A stretch of DNA of 46,767 nt from Oscillatoriales cyanobacterium (GTDB lineage Bacteria > Cyanobacteriota > Cyanobacteriia > Cyanobacteriales > Laspinemataceae): contig JAABRM010000057.1 of assembly GCA_011390955.1 (NCBI GenBank), positions 1-46,767 on the forward strand. Direction: 5' to 3'. The position numbers were made by a program, and so were the translations under genes. The notes under the pieces are model-generated. The model was not told the origin of the DNA, ran no database searches, and saw only the letters and a list, made by a program, of their open reading frames with translations. Positions 35,220 to 42,881 of the stretch are shown here, in pieces; position 1 is the first letter of the stretch, and each line of letters starts with the position of its first letter.

Positions 35220-35402
35220 GGTGGGCAAATAGACATAATTTTTGCATAAATTGTCAAATATTAATATTTTGCCCACCCTACTCGGTCTAACCCAAGAAAT
35301 CGGGTTTCTTTTAGGAATATGTAGGGGCGAATGCGAGAACGCCCCTACTGTGGCAACGAAAAAAGAAACCCGGTTTCTGAGTCATCGGCAATTTTTTTGG
35401 AG
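35220..35402. repeat. Composite repeat, copy 3, with swapped core
   Basis: 35220-35281 is a GGTGGGCAAA element; 35289-35402 is the AAGAAATCGGGTTTC repeat. The central TAGAGTTAA of the other copies is replaced by the GTAGGGGCGAATGCGAGAAC palindrome (35321-35348), that is, one repeat family inserted into another. Confidence 0.85.
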
Positions 35403-35421
35403 GGCGATAATTATTAATCCC

Positions 35422-35652
35422 TCAAGCAACTTGTAACGGCTTTGTCGGCACGATTCTCGGTTCTGGTAGTGGTTTATTCTCTTCAAGCAGCATTGCCACA
35501 TAAGCCTCGATTACTTCCTGACCGTTTTTGGCAGCTTCCTCGTAAGTTCTCCCGTGGGTATGAAACTCTTGCCAGGGAAACTCAGGCAAATGAACTAAGA
35601 AAAGTTGATCTTCTTGTGACCATTGAATCACCATGCTGTAGTTATAGATCAT
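35422..35652 (-). CDS. HicB-family antitoxin-like protein (orphan)
   Basis: This 76-residue HicB-type RNase-H-like fold (MVIQWSQEDQLFLVHLPEFP, then THGRTYEEAAKNGQEVIEAY) has no C-terminal DNA-binding domain. No hicA toxin gene lies next to it. Immediately upstream, overlapping by ATGA, is only an 18-codon frame (complement 35650-35706). It is widespread in cyanobacteria as a solitary gene; function uncertain. Confidence 0.82.
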   Translation of the reverse strand: MIYNYSMVIQWSQEDQLFLVHLPEFPWQEFHTHGRTYEEAAKNGQEVIEAYVAMLLEENKPLPEPRIVPTKPLQVA

Positions 35653-35865
35653 ACTTCATCGTCCTCGTTTTCTTGAATTTCGATCTCTTCAATCTTTTTC
35701 AGCATCGATCATAATTGTTGGGAAGAGAGCATAATCACTTTAAACCTAGAATAGAGCGATCGCTCATGTTATGGGTAAACTTCCACCTCGCAATTCCACA
35801 CCCCATCAATGATTATGATTATAACCGTTTGCGGATGAAAAAATTTTCGGCGATCGCTTTTGTAG

Positions 35866-35970
35866 TGCGGTAAGCGGAGCTATGCCGTCAGGCTTATCGC
35901 TCTTGTAGGGTGGGCAAATAAACATAATTTTTACACCAATGGTCGAAGATTAATATTTTGCCCACCCTAC
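35866..35970. repeat. Adjacent TAAGCGGAGC element and GGTGGGCAAA element copy 4
   Basis: TAAGCGGAGCTATGCCGTCA lies at 35875-35894 and GTAGGGTGGGCAAA...TTTGCCCACCCTAC at 35905-35970. The remainder of 35653-36063 shows no gene. Confidence 0.8.
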
Positions 35971-36063
35971 TCGCTCGCTGCGGCGCACAACCACTGGCAT
36001 CGGATCCCATAACTTTGTAAACTTATGTAAAATAATCTCAAACAAGCTAAAAAGTTAACCCCT

Positions 36064-36600
36064 ATGAACCCGCCCATTATCTCATCTACATTCTTGCTGA
36101 CCCTATTGATGATGGTTGGCTTAGTATTCTTTATTCGCGCATCAGTGAAAGATCGCACGGAAGAACTAGAATTTATCAGCCAGCAACCGGAAGTTTCTGT
36201 ACTTCAGCAGCTAGAAAAACATTTTACCCAGCGAGCCTATCGGGTGGCGGCAGTAGATGCGGATCGGCATCAAGTAAAGTTTGAAGGATTTGTCAGCCCT
36301 AGCTGGTTTCTAGCTATCTTCTTATCATTCCTAGCCGGGGTGGGCACCTTAAGCTTGGCATTGGTATTATCAATGCTATTCCCTGATGCGGGCAATATCT
36401 TTTTAGGTTTACTGCTACTGTCCCCTTTGGCTGGGGTGTTCTACTGGCAAAAAGCCGGTCGCAGGGAACAGGTGTTACTCACGGTGGTGGCGCAAGAGTC
36501 CCAAGAAAATACGGAGTCAGCTTGTCAGGTGAGAGTGAGTGCTCACCGGGATGAACTGATTGTTTTACGGGAAACACTCCAGTTGCCCTTATCCCATTAA
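36064..36600 (+). CDS. Cofactor assembly of complex C subunit B (CCB-type) membrane protein
   Basis: This 178-residue thylakoid membrane protein resembles the CCB2/CCB4 group, needed to attach haem ci covalently to cytochrome b6. There is an N-terminal helix (FLLTLLMMVGLVFFIRASVK) and a central pair of helices (about 80-125). A soluble segment between them contains the family-typical RTEELEF and RVAAVDADRHQVKFEGFVSP. It starts at ATG 36064 and is monocistronic. Confidence 0.85.
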   Translation: MNPPIISSTFLLTLLMMVGLVFFIRASVKDRTEELEFISQQPEVSVLQQLEKHFTQRAYRVAAVDADRHQVKFEGFVSPSWFLAIFLSFLAGVGTLSLALVLSMLFPDAGNIFLGLLLLSPLAGVFYWQKAGRREQVLLTVVAQESQENTESACQVRVSAHRDELIVLRETLQLPLSH

Positions 36601-36662
36601 ATAGGATGAAAACCCTGGTTCTAAATCAGAGATTTTGTCGCCATATAGCAATTGTCAGAGTT

Positions 36663-36726
36663 ATGAAGTACAAAAAAACCTGTCATTCCCGCGAATGCGG
36701 GAATCCAGAAAACCTCTGTACTTCAT
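36663..36726. repeat. ATGAAGTACA...TGTACTTCAT element with nested dRS3-like palindrome
   Basis: A 64-bp inverted-repeat element encloses ATTCCCGC-GAAT-GCGGGAAT (36685-36704). An ATATAGCAAT sequence resembling family B ends lies just upstream at 36642. Confidence 0.75.
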
Positions 36727-36858
36727 CCGGATCGCGAACCGCCATAATGTATCGCTAAATACAATTTGAGCGGGTCTGACTGGTATTTGCTTAGATCGAA
36801 AGCAGCCGCTTTTTACCTAAGCAATAGCTGCTAGATTTTTGAATGATTCCCAAATAAA

Positions 36859-36894
36859 TTAGCCCCGATCAAACCTTTAGGGTTGACTGGGGCT
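36859..36894. terminator. Hairpin between convergent CCB and DUF3155 genes
   Basis: TAGCCCCGATCAAACC-TTTA-GGGTTGACTGGGGCTA forms an imperfect stem-loop; an A-run follows at 36904-36910, which would be a T-run on the minus strand only before the stem. Terminator activity is plausible but not certain. Confidence 0.45.
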
Positions 36895-36968
36895 AGTACA
36901 GTATAAAAAAACTCTAACCTAAGTTTTCATCAGCCTTGACAGAGCACGAGTGTCTCTGCCAGGATTTC

Positions 36969-37310
36969 TCATACAGCTTTTGCTTTTATTTCCGAGCGAG
37001 TGTTAACAGATGTGAGAGAATTATCTGTATGCACCTCGATGGATTTAAGGCTAGGGAATAAAAAATGATTTTCTTCCACATATTGTGCCCCAAACAAGCC
37101 TTTTTCCGCCCAGAAGTATCGATCAGTGGTGTGCTCATTTCTTTTTACTAGCAATAAAGCGGGGGGCGTAATCCCTTCTGCTTTAATATATTTACGGGCA
37201 GCCGTGACGGGCTTATCTTCTCCACTTTCGATACTATATTGAGGCACCTGTTCGAGAATTCTACGCCCCTCTTGGCGACGACGGCTTTTCCGCTTACGTC
37301 TCCTAGCCAA
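36969..37310 (-). CDS. DUF3155 domain-containing protein
   Basis: This 113-residue cyanobacteria-specific small protein has a highly basic N-terminus (MARRRKRKSRRRQEGRRILE) and the conserved core KPVTAARKYIKAEGITPPAL plus KGLFGAQYVEENHFLFPSL. Role unknown; the basic end suggests nucleic-acid or membrane contact. ATG start at 37310. Confidence 0.88.
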   Translation of the reverse strand: MARRRKRKSRRRQEGRRILEQVPQYSIESGEDKPVTAARKYIKAEGITPPALLLVKRNEHTTDRYFWAEKGLFGAQYVEENHFLFPSLKSIEVHTDNSLTSVNTRSEIKAKAV

Positions 37311-37808
37311 TCTCGTTACCTCCTATTTCAGCCAACGGTTGTAGTGATAATTACAAAAACCTTGAAGATTATATCGTTTTCAACTAGAAAAGTCAACAGT
37401 TTTTAATTTGTAAATACAAAACCTGTAGAAGCTATGCTACGGTTCGATAATGGCCTTAATTTCTCAAACTATACCACAAAAAATGTGATTTTTTTTACAA
37501 AAATACATAAATTTACAGCATTTGTTACAAATTTGTAATTAGTAAAAATACTTAAGCCCTGGGGTAATGTCCAATCTGTGATTTTCGCGATCGCTTTTTA
37601 GTCTAGTGAGGTCTGGGAGGGTGTAGGGTGTAGGGTGTAGGGTGTAGGGGCGGGGGAGCAGAGGAGCAGGGGAGCGGGGGAGCAGAACAACCAACAAATA
37701 ACAAATAACAAATAACCAACAACAATCAACAAATAACCAACCACCAACAACCAACAAATAACAGATGGTCTGGTAAAATACTAAAGATTGGGGAGGATAT
37801 TTTTGTTC
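37311..37808. other. About 500-bp intergenic region with low-complexity block
   Basis: 37315-37550 is AT-rich with no ORF. 37615-37765 consists of GGGTGTAGGGTGTAGGG repeats, then GGAGCAGGGGAGCGGGGG, then AACAAATAAC/CAACCAACAA repeats: the complement of the pattern at 18488-18640. A GGGAGG ribosome-binding site for the kinase lies at 37791-37796. Confidence 0.75.
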
Positions 37809-39269
37809 ATGTTCATGCCTGCCAGTTCCGAATTTATGACACTCTGCCGATCGCAAATGGTTTTGTTAAGCCAGGTTTTGGGGTCGGCATTGAGTGTAGT
37901 CTATTTAACCGGGGAACTGGTGGAAGGGGAAGAAGCCAAGCTGATTCCGATTTTGGCCTATCCTGACAGCGATCTGGTGTGGCAAAAACATCAAGAGTTC
38001 GATTTGTTGCCGGTGCAACTGTTGCGGAAAGAACCAATTCGCGGGTTACTGGCAGCGGGAAAACCCCCAGAACTGCCGCGATCGCTTCCTCCATTCGATT
38101 CTATCGAGGAGTTTTTCCCCGATACTTTCCCGGATACTAATGATGAGTCATATCGGCACGATCGCGCTGCCGATCGAACTTCCTCTCGGCAGTTGGTTTT
38201 ACCTTTAATGCATGAAGAGATGGTGATTGGTCTGTTGGTGACGACTCGTCGCGATCGCCCTTGGCAACCCCGCGAGGTGAGTCAGATTTCCCGAATTGCC
38301 GATACTTTGGCGATCGCCCGGATTTTGGATCGACGGGGGGGTTGGCTGGAAAATCAGCTACGGCAAAAACAAGTGATTCAGTCTCAGCAACAGGATCTCT
38401 TGGATGACTTGCTGCATCAACTCCGCAGTCCCCTGACCGCTTTACGGACTTTTGGTAAGCTATTGCTGAAGCGGCTGCAAGGGGAAGATCCCAATCGCCA
38501 AATCGCCGCGAATATCCTCCGAGAAAGCGATCGGGTTCAAGAATTGCTGAATCTTATGGATCGGACGGTTGACCTGAATCATCCCGAACTGATTTATCCT
38601 TTGGAATTGGTCGGTGAGTCAGAACAGATTGAGAAAAATCCTCAAGCTTCCCCAGTCAGTAGTTCAGGGATGTTGCGGTTGTTACCTCCTCACGCGATCG
38701 CCTCTTGTTCTTTGGCAGAAGTGCTCCAACCTTTGTTTATTTCCGCCCAGGCGATCGCCGCCGAAAAAGACATTTCTTGTCACCTGGAATTGGCAGAAAA
38801 TTTGCCATCGGTTCGGGCAAATCCGCCAGCTTTGCGCGAAGTTTTAAGTAATTTAATTGATAATGCGGTGAAATATACAGCACCCGGTGGCGATGTTTAT
38901 ATTCAGGTGAATCTTTTAGAGCAACAAACTGACTCTAATCACCCTAATTCTAATTCCTTATCTTCATTAATGGCGATCGCGATTAGTGATACGGGGCCGG
39001 GAATTCCCGAACAAGATTTAGACCATTTATTTGAGCGACATTATCGCGGCGTTCAAGCCAACGGCGATATCCCAGGCACAGGTTTGGGATTGGCGATCGT
39101 GCAGGAATTACTCAACGAAATGCACGCAGATATTGAAGTGTTTAGCCCTGCGGCGACCCGGTGGCTGCCGCCCAACCGTTTGCCCAGCATTCATCCGGGC
39201 ACCACTTTTGTCATCTGGCTACCCACGGAAGTTGTAGAAAGTGAAGAAAAGCACCCTGAGAAATCGTAA
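37809..39269 (+). CDS. GAF-domain sensor histidine kinase
   Basis: This cytosolic kinase has 486 residues from ATG 37809. A GAF domain spans about 1-175 (LGSALSVVYLTGELVEGEEA). The HisKA phosphoacceptor His is near residue 203 in LLHQLRSPLTALRTFGKLLL. The HATPase domain has N-box LREVLSNLIDNAVKYTAPGG, G1 AISDTGPGIPEQDLDHLFER and G2 GTGLGLAIVQELL. The signal is unknown; no response regulator is adjacent. Start uncertain: GGGAGG at 37791-37796 suits TTG 37803 (spacing 6) better than ATG 37809, and homologous-looking MPASSEF starts at 37815. Confidence 0.9.
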   Translation: MFMPASSEFMTLCRSQMVLLSQVLGSALSVVYLTGELVEGEEAKLIPILAYPDSDLVWQKHQEFDLLPVQLLRKEPIRGLLAAGKPPELPRSLPPFDSIEEFFPDTFPDTNDESYRHDRAADRTSSRQLVLPLMHEEMVIGLLVTTRRDRPWQPREVSQISRIADTLAIARILDRRGGWLENQLRQKQVIQSQQQDLLDDLLHQLRSPLTALRTFGKLLLKRLQGEDPNRQIAANILRESDRVQELLNLMDRTVDLNHPELIYPLELVGESEQIEKNPQASPVSSSGMLRLLPPHAIASCSLAEVLQPLFISAQAIAAEKDISCHLELAENLPSVRANPPALREVLSNLIDNAVKYTAPGGDVYIQVNLLEQQTDSNHPNSNSLSSLMAIAISDTGPGIPEQDLDHLFERHYRGVQANGDIPGTGLGLAIVQELLNEMHADIEVFSPAATRWLPPNRLPSIHPGTTFVIWLPTEVVESEEKHPEKS

Positions 39270-39271
39270 TG

Positions 39272-39318
39272 TTTAGCGAGATTTTTAGCGAGATTTTTAG
39301 CGAAATTTTTAGCGAGAT
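39272..39318. repeat. 12-bp tandem repeat TTTAGCGAGATT (about four copies)
   Basis: Four copies, the third with GCGAAAT, lie between the convergent kinase and cNMP-binding genes and overlap the end of the latter. Confidence 0.85.
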
Positions 39319-39876
39319 TTAGGCGAAGGTTGAACCTTGTTTAACTCCTTGGATCAATCGCTCAAATTTAGCCTTGGCCATTTCCAAGTTTGCTCCTCCC
39401 ATCACATTCTCTGCATCATCCAAACCGTTATTTTGGTCTTTTGAGGATTCCTTCATACTAAAACTTTGGAAAGTGTCGCGTAATCGGTAGGAGAGAAACT
39501 TAGTAATTGCCTGATAAAAGCGCAAAGCAAACAGCACATCTTCTTCTAATTTTTGGCTCAATTTTTTTTGATTGATGGCTAAAACTAAAGAATCTTCAAT
39601 GGCTTTCACTGTTGCGGACGGGGGGCTACCATCCACAAAAGACATTTCTCCCAACACTTCCCCACAGCCAATTTTGGCCACTTCCCGATTGCCTAAACCA
39701 GCCACGGAAACAGTCAAAATGCCATCGAGGACAATGTACAAAGCATTAAGGGGCTGTCCTTCGTGAATTAAAACGGTGCCTTGGGTGATTTCTTGGGGTT
39801 CGCCGTGAGCCAATAGCCAGTCAATATCCCGCGTACACAATTCACTGAGGATAAATAAAACTTTTTTCATAATCAC
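39319..39876 (-). CDS. Cyclic-nucleotide-binding-domain protein without DNA-binding domain
   Basis: This 185-residue protein has a cNMP-binding beta-roll at about 20-125 (VLIHEGQPLNALYIVLDGIL, GCGEVLGEMSFVDGSPPSAT). The phosphate-binding cassette GEMSFVDGSPPSAT has Pro-Ser where cAMP binders have an Arg, so cAMP binding is doubtful. A C-terminal helical tail (MAKAKFERLIQGVKQG) follows; there is no helix-turn-helix. Likely a regulatory adaptor. A long inverted repeat lies in its leader. Confidence 0.85.
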   Translation of the reverse strand: MIMKKVLFILSELCTRDIDWLLAHGEPQEITQGTVLIHEGQPLNALYIVLDGILTVSVAGLGNREVAKIGCGEVLGEMSFVDGSPPSATVKAIEDSLVLAINQKKLSQKLEEDVLFALRFYQAITKFLSYRLRDTFQSFSMKESSKDQNNGLDDAENVMGGANLEMAKAKFERLIQGVKQGSTFA

Positions 39877-39942
39877 TTGCTCTCACAAGTTGAATGGGTT
39901 GACGATCGCTGTTTCGAGCCTACTTATATTATACACTATACT

Positions 39943-40001
39943 TCTGGCAAAATTATAAAAAGTCTTCCTTAAAAAGAGGTTATTTTTATAATTTTGCCAG
40001 A
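39943..40001. repeat. Perfect 19-bp inverted repeat with 21-base loop
   Basis: TCTGGCAAAATTATAAAAA and TTTTTATAATTTTGCCAGA flank GTCTTCCTTAAAAAGAGGTT, in which CCTT/AAGAGG can also pair. It lies 67 bp upstream of the cNMP-binding gene and just beyond the end of the four-Cys gene; the arms contain TATAAT-like sequence. Confidence 0.85.
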
Positions 40002-40038
40002 GGTCTAATATGAAAAGCGGATTTGGTATGATTAATAA

Positions 40039-40251
40039 TTATCCATAGCGATCCAAATAATCTTGGATAATGCGATCGAGCATCTCGGCGGCAGTCAATC
40101 CTTTTTCTTTCGCTATTTTTTTGATAACTTGAATTTGTTTTGCCGAAATTTTAATCGGAGCAAAATATTCAGGAAAAGCCCAGGGGCATTGATTACACTC
40201 CAGGGTACAACCTCGACAAGCGGTACTTTTATGGATGCCTGGGTCATGCAA
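40039..40251 (-). CDS. Small four-cysteine protein with RHH-like C-terminus
   Basis: The 70-residue product begins MHDPGIHKSTACRGCTLECN; cysteines 12, 15, 19 and 22 form a C-x2-C-x3-C-x2-C cluster that could hold zinc or an Fe-S cluster. Residues 35-68 (ISAKQIQVIKKIAKEKGLTA then AEMLDRIIQDYL) resemble a ribbon-helix-helix DNA-binding fold. It is divergent from the DNA methyltransferase with a 40-bp inverted repeat between them, suggesting a repressor/control protein. The family was not recognised; function is inferred from position. Confidence 0.65.
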   Translation of the reverse strand: MHDPGIHKSTACRGCTLECNQCPWAFPEYFAPIKISAKQIQVIKKIAKEKGLTAAEMLDRIIQDYLDRYG

Positions 40252-40280
40252 CTACGATCGACAATAGATTAAAATAAATT

Positions 40281-40320
40281 AGAATTTTCTGTAGACGAAA
40301 ATCGTCTATCAGAAAATTCT
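40281..40320. promoter_or_regulatory. 40-bp inverted repeat upstream of the methyltransferase
   Basis: AGAATTTTCTG-TAGACGA-AAA-TCGTCTA-T-CAGAAAATTCT: an 11-bp outer and 7-bp inner arm, interrupted by one extra base. It ends 11 bp before the methyltransferase ATG and 30 bp from the divergent four-Cys gene. It suits an operator or a translation-blocking hairpin. Confidence 0.65.
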
Positions 40321-40331
40321 GTCCTATCAAT

Positions 40332-41240
40332 ATGAATCAAGTGGTAGAAGTAAAGAACCATAAAAAGATGCGCGTTGCATCATTTTTTACCGGAATTGGC
40401 GGATTTGATCTAGGCATGGAAAGAGCAGGAATGGAAGTAGTCTTTCAATGCGAAATAGATCGGTTTTGTCAACAAATTTTAAAACGTCACTGGCCTCAAG
40501 TACCAATTTATGAAGACATCAGAACCCTCACATCTTCAACTATCCCTACCGCTGAATTATGGTGTGCCGGATGGCCTTGTCAAGACCTCAGTCACGCCAA
40601 CACAAACCGTCAAGGCTTGGCCGGAGAAAGAAGCGGACTCTTCTATAAATTTATGGAACTTGTTGGAGAAGTTCACCCAGCGTGGTTGGTCATGGAAAAT
40701 GTGCCTGGTTTACTCTCCGCAGAGCAAGGAACCGCTCTTGAGGCAGTTATCGACACCCTGGAAGCGCACGGGTATTTGGGGGGATGGCTATCGTGTAACG
40801 CTCTCCATACGGGCTTACCTCACAACCGAGATCGAGTGTTCTTTATTGCCAGTTTTGGATCAAAAAGTGTCTATCAAATCTTTACTGACAGCAGCGAATT
40901 GTCTGGGGATTCTCCGACGGGAAAATCGAGCGGGACGGAAACTCGATCGCCCATTTGTCAAAGCCCTGTCAGAGACTATCCGCTTGTGGTACAACGTCGC
41001 GGCGGCTTCGGGTACACCCTGGCAAGAAATATCTGCCCCACGTTACGCGCCCAAACTGGAAAACATCAAGGAGGTCATTCAGACCGACCAATACTCTGTG
41101 GCGAGAAACTTGACCTGGACCGAGTGGGAAAGGCTGATGGGGTTTCCCCCAGGTTGGACGGTCGTCGAGGGAGAGTCCTTGGTAACGCAGTTGTCCCCGC
41201 GATCGCCGAATGGATCGGCAGAAAAATCCTAGAAATATAG
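40332..41240 (+). CDS. C5-cytosine DNA methyltransferase (solitary, phage-like)
   Basis: This 302-residue enzyme transfers a methyl group from SAM to cytosine C5. Motif I is FFTGIGGFDLGMERAG (18-33), motif IV catalytic Cys83 is in GWPCQDLS, motif VI is MENVPG (121-126), motif VIII is NRDRVFFI and motif X is GNAVVPAIAEWIG near the C-terminus. The target-recognition part is short (about 190-265). No cognate endonuclease is adjacent. The canonical motif IX is weak in this frame, while a matching sequence occurs in the overlapping +1 frame. The stop codon TAG (41238-41240) lies inside the end of a MITE-like element. Confidence 0.93.
   Translation: MNQVVEVKNHKKMRVASFFTGIGGFDLGMERAGMEVVFQCEIDRFCQQILKRHWPQVPIYEDIRTLTSSTIPTAELWCAGWPCQDLSHANTNRQGLAGERSGLFYKFMELVGEVHPAWLVMENVPGLLSAEQGTALEAVIDTLEAHGYLGGWLSCNALHTGLPHNRDRVFFIASFGSKSVYQIFTDSSELSGDSPTGKSSGTETRSPICQSPVRDYPLVVQRRGGFGYTLARNICPTLRAQTGKHQGGHSDRPILCGEKLDLDRVGKADGVSPRLDGRRGRVLGNAVVPAIAEWIGRKILEI
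40510..41232 (+). CDS. Overlapping ORF inside the methyltransferase gene (+1 frame)
   Basis: This 240-codon ATG-started frame lies fully inside the methyltransferase gene. Its sequence does not look random: STPWKRTGIWGDGYR, SLLTAANCLGILRRENRAGR, KALSETIRLWYNVAAASGTP and a C-terminal NLTWTEWERLMGFPPGWT that resembles methyltransferase motif IX. From memory, similar ORFs with MKTSEPSP-type starts accompany many phage cytosine methyltransferases, including the GILRR..RGK.L segment. No independent Shine-Dalgarno sequence is evident before 40510. It may be a second overprinted protein or the C-terminal part of a methyltransferase read after a frame change. Expression is unproven. Confidence 0.5.
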   Translation: MKTSEPSHLQLSLPLNYGVPDGLVKTSVTPTQTVKAWPEKEADSSINLWNLLEKFTQRGWSWKMCLVYSPQSKEPLLRQLSTPWKRTGIWGDGYRVTLSIRAYLTTEIECSLLPVLDQKVSIKSLLTAANCLGILRRENRAGRKLDRPFVKALSETIRLWYNVAAASGTPWQEISAPRYAPKLENIKEVIQTDQYSVARNLTWTEWERLMGFPPGWTVVEGESLVTQLSPRSPNGSAEKS

Positions 41241-41339
41241 CAATCCGTTTAGGGGTTTTGGTAGGGGTAATTGATGAATTACCCCTACGGCCAGGGTGAC
41301 ATTTCAAAACATATTACAACTTAAATAAGATTGCTATAT
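41235..41339. mobile_element. MITE-like element, family B copy, abutting the methyltransferase
   Basis: Left end ATATAGCAATCCGTTTA, right end TAAGATTGCTATAT; inside, GGTAGGGGTAATTGATGAAT folds with ATTACCCCTACGG. The left end supplies the last codon and stop of the methyltransferase. Confidence 0.8.
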
Positions 41340-41480
41340 CATCTGAATGGCTTTTATAGTTATTTCAATGAAAACTAATACAATTATTTAGGAACGCAAG
41401 CATTGCGGGCGCTGATTTTCTAAAATATAATTCAGAATTCACGATGGGCGATCGGGAACAGACAAGGAGAAGCCATTTCT

Positions 41481-42002
41481 TTGAACGGTTTAGGCGCTGC
41501 TTCCGCTGACCTGGGACACTATGAAGATGGCATCTATTTTCATCAGCAGTCTCTGGAAATTTCACGAGATATCGGGGACAGAAAAGGAGAAGCCATTTCT
41601 TTAGGCAATTTAGGCAATGCTTACAATTCCCTGGGACGCTATCAAGAAGCTATCTCTTATTTCCAGCAATCTCTGGAAATTAAACGAGAGTTAAAGGACA
41701 AACGAGGAGAAGCTAATACTCTCTTTGTATTGAGTGGTTTATATCAAAAAGTAGGCAGAATCAAAGAAGGATGGGCGCCATCTCAGCAAGCCACATTAAT
41801 TTACCAAGAATTAGGTTTACCTCTGGATGCTTACCCACTTCCCAATTGGATGAAAAAACTGGCTAAATTTGCCCGAAGGAGTAAATTTCATCTGGTTTTC
41901 TGTTTTACCGTTGGGCTGTTTGCTTTTCCGTTTGCCCTGGTTGGGTTCCTGTTGGTGATGTTGTATCGTCTGGTTCGGAGTCGGTTGCCCCGTTCTTCCT
42001 AG
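41481..42002 (+). pseudogene. 5'-truncated TPR protein with C-terminal membrane helix
   Basis: The 173-residue frame holds two full TPR units (AISLGNLGNAYNSLGRYQEA and IGDRKGEAISL) and part of a third, then a membrane segment (LVFCFTVGLFAFPFALVGFL) and a basic end. The frame upstream of the TTG 'start' still encodes the end of another TPR (IGNRQGEAISLNGLG) before running into a stop, so the N-terminal repeats have been lost. A MITE-like element lies 140 bp upstream. Probably a remnant, although a short product is possible. Confidence 0.7.
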
Positions 42003-42629
42003 GAATAGAATAGGCTAAGTAGGTGAACATAATTAATTGCACTTTTCGTTCCCCACCGTAAATCTTTGGATTCCCGCCTTCGCGGGAATGACAGAAATAG
42101 CTATAATATTCGTAGGTTGGGTTGAGGGTGTAGGGTGTGGGGTGTGGGGCCGCCATCGGGGAAGAGAGATGCATAGAAGAGAGAAAAAAGAATTTTCCTA
42201 TGCATCCTCTATCCTATGCATCCTCAGTGTGGAATTTTGCCCACCCGACAATATAAATACTTTGGATTCCCGTCGGAGTTTACCCCCGCGAAGGCCGCCA
42301 TCGGCGGGAATGACAGAAATAGCTATAATATGGAATTTTGCCCAACCTACAATATAAATACTTTGGATTCCCGCCTTCGCGGGAATGACAGAAATAGCTA
42401 TAATATGGAATTTTGCCCACCCTACAATATAAATAATCGCTAAAAACACAAAAAACACAAAGGAAACCTCTCTTTGTGTCCTCTGTGTCTTTGTGGTAAA
42501 TTTTATCGGTGACATTTCTCATCGTTTCCCGGTTCATACCTACCAGAAAAATAAAGCGCGATCGAAGCCTTCTCAGAAGCAAAAAATATTGCTAAAATAG
42601 ATCGATACGAGAAAAAACGGAGGTAAACA
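42003..42629. repeat. Repeat-only interval with half MITE A and three palindrome units
   Basis: 42016-42094 is the left half of family A (TAAGTAGGTGAACATAATTA up to the palindrome). 42220-42430 holds tandem units of about 75-100 bp, each with GGAATTTTGCCCACC, CAATATAAATACTTTGGATT, the dRS3-like palindrome and GACAGAAATAGCTATAATAT. The first unit carries the 26-bp-expanded palindrome (42264-42316), identical over 53 bp to 2088-2140. A CTTTGTGTCC/TTTGTGGT repeat follows at 42446-42497. Confidence 0.9.
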
Positions 42630-42881
42630 ATGCTAACCAGTCTTGAAGGAGTTTACCGCAATGGTCGCGTAGAACTCACAGAAAATCCCCATGATGTCCC
42701 CGAAGGCACTGCGGTGATTGTCACCTTTTTGAAGTCTTATGATATTGACTTAGAATCTAGGGGCATTGACATAGAACAAGCTAAGATACTCCGAGCAAGT
42801 CTCGCTACTTTCTCGGAAGATTGGGATAACCCAGAAATGAGTATTTACGACAACTATGATGCAGCCAAAGCTAACAGTTAA
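42630..42881 (+). CDS. Antitoxin of a MazF-type pair
   Basis: This 83-residue protein begins MLTSLEGVYRNGRVELTENP and VPEGTAVIVTFL, a beta-hairpin fold common to many cyanobacterial antitoxins next to PIN or MazF genes. The C-terminus (FSEDWDNPEMSIYDNYDAAK) is the acidic toxin-binding tail. A GGAGG ribosome-binding site lies at 42620. It overlaps the toxin start by 23-26 bp. Confidence 0.84.
   Translation: MLTSLEGVYRNGRVELTENPHDVPEGTAVIVTFLKSYDIDLESRGIDIEQAKILRASLATFSEDWDNPEMSIYDNYDAAKANS

Noticed and set aside
42037-42582. Several overlapping frames in the 42-kb repeat block
   Set aside because: They encode only palindrome-derived peptides (FRLRGNDRNSY) on both strands.
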